Positions 60,209 to 64,000 of a stretch of 64,000 nt of DNA are shown one piece after another. The stretch's first letter is position 1; each line of letters begins with the position of its first letter. The notes under the pieces are model-generated. The model worked only from the letters and a program-made list of their open reading frames with translations, did not search any database and was not told the origin of the DNA. This stretch comes from Diplosphaera chodatii (Eukaryota; Chlorophyta; Trebouxiophyceae; Prasiolales; Stichococcaceae): assembly GCA_032358165.1 (NCBI GenBank), contig JAALGY010000016.1, positions 434,001 through 498,000 on the forward strand, written 5' to 3'. Made by a program: the position numbers and the translations under genes.

Positions 60209-63200
60209 ATGCTGTTGCGCAGAGGATGCGGGCAACCCAGAGGAAGAACATACGATGTCTTTATCAGCCACGCAGGCCAGCAAAAGAGCAGCTTTGCAGC
60301 GTGGCTGCAGCGGGAGCTGCAGCGCCACGGTGTCAGCGCATTCTTGGATGAGACCAGCCTGCAGCTGGGCCAGGCAGCCGATGTGGAGATGGAAGCGGCG
60401 CTGCGCAGCTGCAGTATCGTTGTGGCAGTGCTAACGCCTGACTTCCTGCGCAGCTCCTACTGCATGGAAGAGCTGCACTGGGCTGTGCACCCAAAGGGGC
60501 AGCATCCGCCGCTGCAGCAGAAGTTTCGAGAGGGCGGCCCTGATGCAGAGGCAGATGATGTAGGCAGAGCAGCAGCCCGGCTGCAGCAGCCCGGCCAGCC
60601 TTGCACGGTGCAACGCAGCGACAACAAGCCGCCACTGTTGGTACCGGTGTTCCACAGCACCAGTGACATTGATGCTCTGCAGCGGCAGATGGACAACCAC
60701 ATAGCTGCTGCTGCGGCAGCCCCAGCAGCCAATAGAGCGCAGGCAGAAGCAGCTGGTAAGGATCTGGCAACCGTCTGCAGGGTTGCCGCTGACCGCTTGG
60801 ACTCCCATGGCAAGTGAGTGCCCAGCCAGCCCGTGGCGTCCTAGACATGATGTAAACATGAGCACATGCGACAGTATGGGGATGCAAAGTCTTCAATACA
60901 AGATATCTTGCTTAATAGCACTTTGTAGTTTCTGGCATGTTGTGTATCGTCTTCTTACCTTTTCGCTGTTGCATGGGATCGATGTGGCAGGCAACATTGT
61001 GGCCGGGTTGTCCCAGGCGCTTCATTCCCTTGCAGGCTGGACACTGTGCATGTGGACGCCATCGTGGCGCAAGTGCTCCGGCTGCTGGACCGCCCGCGCT
61101 TCAGGGCACCCACGTTTGCAGTCGACCTTGCCACGCGTGCTGAGGTATACAACATTGCTTATGGTGACACACCCGCAACCCGTGCGCTGCTAGCACTCTT
61201 AGCTTCCGCAGGTTTGCCTGTTGCAAAGAGCAGCCAGCCTAGCTTCTGCGGACGGCTGCCATGGTGCCTGCAGGACATGCTGCTGCTTCTGGATACCGAC
61301 CAGCCGGATGGCGTGCGTGTACTCGGCTTGCACGGGATGGGCGGCATAGGCAAAACGACGCTGGCCAGAAAGGTGTTCAACCTTCTCAGCAACAGCTCCC
61401 TGGTCTTCGGTCGGCAGATCTGCATCGAAGTGGGCCAAGATTCAACGCCACTGGCCAGGCAGCGGCTGCTGATTGACAAGCTGACGGGTCCAACCCCTTT
61501 GCCACCGGCTACCAGCGAACTCGAGCAGCAACAGCAGCTGCAGCAGTGTGTGCGGCAGGGCGAGGCGCTGCTGCTGATGATTGACGACATCTGGACAGAA
61601 GCGCAGCGTCACGCGCTCCTGTGCCTGGATGCACTGCCAACCGGCAGCCGCATTCTGCTCACGGCACGCAACAGCAGCGTTTTACCAGCAGAAGGCAACA
61701 TCTGTGTAAGACGACCAGTGCACGCACTGGCTGCGGCGCCAGCACGGCAGCTGCTGTGTTGGCATGCCTTTGGGTCAGCCACAGCCACGCTCAGGCAGGA
61801 GCAGCAGGAGACTGTGCGCCTCGCGCTACGAATCTGTGAGGGTCTGCCACTTGCCCTGGGGGTGTTAGGTAGCGCGCTTCGGAGTCGCGAGGCTTCCGCT
61901 TGTGAGGACGATCTGAGGAACTTCTTGGCAGACCACAACAACTGTCACAATGCGGAGGGTGGCTCGGGGCAGTACCAAACTGTCCTGGATCTTCTGCAGT
62001 GGAGTTACACCAGGCTGCCAACAGACGATCACAGGCGTATGTTCCTTGACGCTGCAACCATGCTACGGGGCCAGCACCAGGAACACCTGCTGGCGACTTG
62101 GGCGAGCTTGATGCAGCAGCCACGAAGGCCAGGCCGCAACAGCCCAACTGCCCCAGAGGAGCTGCAGTCCAAAGCCGCCCAAATGCTTGGACTGCTGGAG
62201 AGCAGCTCTCTCGTTACCAGCATTGCTGGAATGTGAGCAGTGCGCCACACCTGGCACTGAAGTACATGTTGCTGCTGTCACTGTCCTTGGTCCTTTCCAT
62301 TGCCATGGATCTCTCAGCAGCAGAGCCTTGTGCAACAACGTGCGCTGCTCTTCTGCAGCATCCGTGTCCACGACTGCCTGGTGGAAATGGCTTTGGACAC
62401 GGTCGCAAACCGTCTGCAGCCGCCAGGCTGGACCCTCGTTGACATAGCCTGTCATGAGGAACTGCCCGAGGTGAATGCTTGCCTTACATCAATGCAGTGG
62501 CTGGCATCCGACTCTGTGTGACCACGTATGATTGACTACCGCTGTGCTGCCCACAAACCCCTGCCAGCGCCCTTCTGTTCTGCAAACAGGATGGAAGCCC
62601 GGAAGCGCAAGCTACCCGCCTCCGGTGCCCGCCAGCAGCCTGGGACCTCAAGCAAGCCCATACCCTTGGCAAGCTGCTGGGGCGGCACAGCAGCTGCCAG
62701 CTGGCAGTTCTTCTGTCACCGACAGCAGAGAGTGTTGCAGCAGCTGACGTCCCGGCGCCAAAGCACCTGCGATACTTGCGTGCGCAGCTGCGCAGTCTGC
62801 CCAGCTTTGTGGCTGCATGCGGCAAGCTACGTGTTCTTGATGTCAGCAACTCACAGCTTGCCGAGCTGCCCGCCAGCATCAGCCGCCTTTGCAACCTGAA
62901 GATCCTGCTGCTGAGGGAGTGTGCCGCCCTGCAGCACATCCCTGACAGCATTGCAGCCCTCGACACATTGCGAGTGCTTGACCTCACTGGCTGCACATCG
63001 CTTATGGCATTGCCATCGGGGGTGGGCAGCTTAGCCAGCATGACCCAGCTGTTACTTGGCAACTGCCGCAAGATGCAACATCTCCCACCCGTCAGTGGAC
63101 TCAGCAGCCTGCAGCAGCTTGATCTCAGGCACTGCTGCCGACTGCAGCAGCTGCCTGACAGCATTGGCAGCCTCTTGCGCTTGCAGAGGTTGGACATCAG

Positions 63201-64000
63201 CGAGTGCACGGCGCTGCAGCAGCTGCCAAACAGCATTGGCAGCCTTCATCGACTGGAGAGGCTGCATGCCCGCGAGTGCACAGCATTGCGGCAGCTGCCC
63301 AGCAGCATCGGATGCCTTGAAATGTTGAGCGAGCTCAGCATCACCGCTTGCAAGACGCTGCAGCACTTGCCAGAGAGCATCGGCAGCTTGCCCAGCTTGT
63401 GCGAGCTTGACGTCAGCAGGTGTGCGGCGCTGCAGCAGCTGCCAAACAGCATTGGCGCCCTGTCCAGGCTGCAGAAGCTGAATGTCAGCGGGTGCACAGC
63501 ACTGCAGCAGCTGCCTCACAGCATTGGCGGCCTGCTCGGGCTAAAGGAGCTGGACATCAGCAGCTGCGCGTCGCTGCAGCACCTGCCAGGCAGCATTGGG
63601 TGTTCAGCTGGGTTGCAGTTGCTGCACGCCAGTAATTGTGCGGAGCTGCAACAGCTGCCTGACAGCATCGGGAGCCTAGCCAGCTTGAAAAGCTTGGACC
63701 GCAGCGGGTGCAAGGCGCTGCGACAGCTGCCAGAAAGCGTTGGCGGCCTTTTCAGCTTGGACATGCTGCGATTGAGTATGTGCTCGGCACTCACGCACCT
63801 GCCAGACAGCATTTGCAGCTTGTGCAACTTGCAGACGCTGGACATTAGCGAGTGTGCAATGCTACGGCAGCTACCAGACGGCATTGGCAGTCTTTCCGGC
63901 CTGGAGGGGCTATACCTCAGCGGGTGTGCAGCATTACTGCAGCTGCCTGACAGCCTTGGTGGCCTTGTCAGATTGGAGAGGTTGAGGATCAGGCGCTGCC
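60209..64000 (+). CDS. TNL2: TIR-NB-ARC-LRR receptor-like protein (3' end outside window)
   Basis: Exons: 60209-60813, 61036-61144, 61274-62232, 62359-62470 and 62590 to the window edge, still open. TIR spans residues about 15-165 (YDVFISHAG, FLDETS, SSYCMEEL), with Glu88 at the predicted NADase position. NB-ARC has P-loop GMGGIGKTT (259-267), kinase-2 LLLMIDDIW, GSRILLTARN, CEGLPLALGVLG, WSYTRLP..DHRRMFLDAA and VHD (561-563) at the MHD position. The last exon begins DGSPEAQATRLRC, paralleling VATARAQASRLRC in TNL1. It encodes at least 16 leucine-rich repeats of about 24 residues (LQQLPDSIGSL type) before the edge. The single exon 61274-62232 corresponds to three exons in TNL1. The gene is divergent from the EP-domain gene. 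The predicted role is an intracellular immune-type sensor. Confidence 0.86.

Noticed and set aside
61145..61273. In-frame extension of TNL2 between the linker and NB-ARC exons
   Set aside because: It lies exactly where TNL1 has an intron, begins GTATAC, ends CTGCAG and has no counterpart in TNL1, so it is read as an intron that happens to be open.
1..64000. Bacter­ial or plasmid origin
   Set aside because: Multi-exon genes with conserved GT-AG boundaries and phases, plus plant-type NLR and U-box domains, require a eukaryotic nuclear source.

Overview
The window looks like nuclear DNA of a green alga (chlorophyte). Genes are built from many short GT-AG exons with 80-400 nt introns, codon use is GC-rich and CAG-rich, and the proteins carry plant-type domains (U-box, F-box, TIR-NB-ARC-LRR, EDS1-like EP). 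No rRNA, tRNA, CRISPR array or intact transposon was recognised. The species cannot be named from sequence alone.

Region 1 (1-51,881) is a plus-strand tandem array of seven paralogous genes, called G1-G7 here, each ending in a C-terminal U-box exon. G1 and G2 are long forms (about 10 kb, about 32 exons). G3-G7 are short forms (3.6-5.5 kb, normally 16 exons). Exon boundaries and phases were worked out by comparing paralogs. G3 (930 aa), G4 (935 aa) and G6 (636 aa) read open end to end. G5 has two frame lesions and is a likely pseudogene. G7 stays open only if a shifted splice acceptor is used. G2 carries a likely 2-nt frameshift. The array shows intron loss, an apparent intron gain, exon fusion and internal deletion between neighbours. 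The five short genes share a promoter-like block about 300 nt upstream of the ATG and a conserved short ORF about 135 nt upstream. A minus-strand F-box-like gene lies between G3 and G4.

Region 2 (52.2-64.0 kb) holds two plus-strand TIR-NB-ARC-LRR genes. TNL1 is complete at 1,142 aa; TNL2 runs off the right edge. Between them, on the minus strand, is a 285-aa gene with an N-terminal membrane segment, a coiled coil and a C-terminal part that closely resembles the EP domain of plant EDS1/PAD4/SAG101, the signalling partners of plant TNL receptors. It is head-to-head with TNL2 and tail-to-tail with TNL1.

Taken together the window looks like an algal immune-type island: TIR-domain NLR receptors, an EDS1-like EP protein without a lipase domain, and a rapidly evolving block of U-box and F-box ubiquitin-ligase-type genes. 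The functional link is inferred from domain content and proximity.
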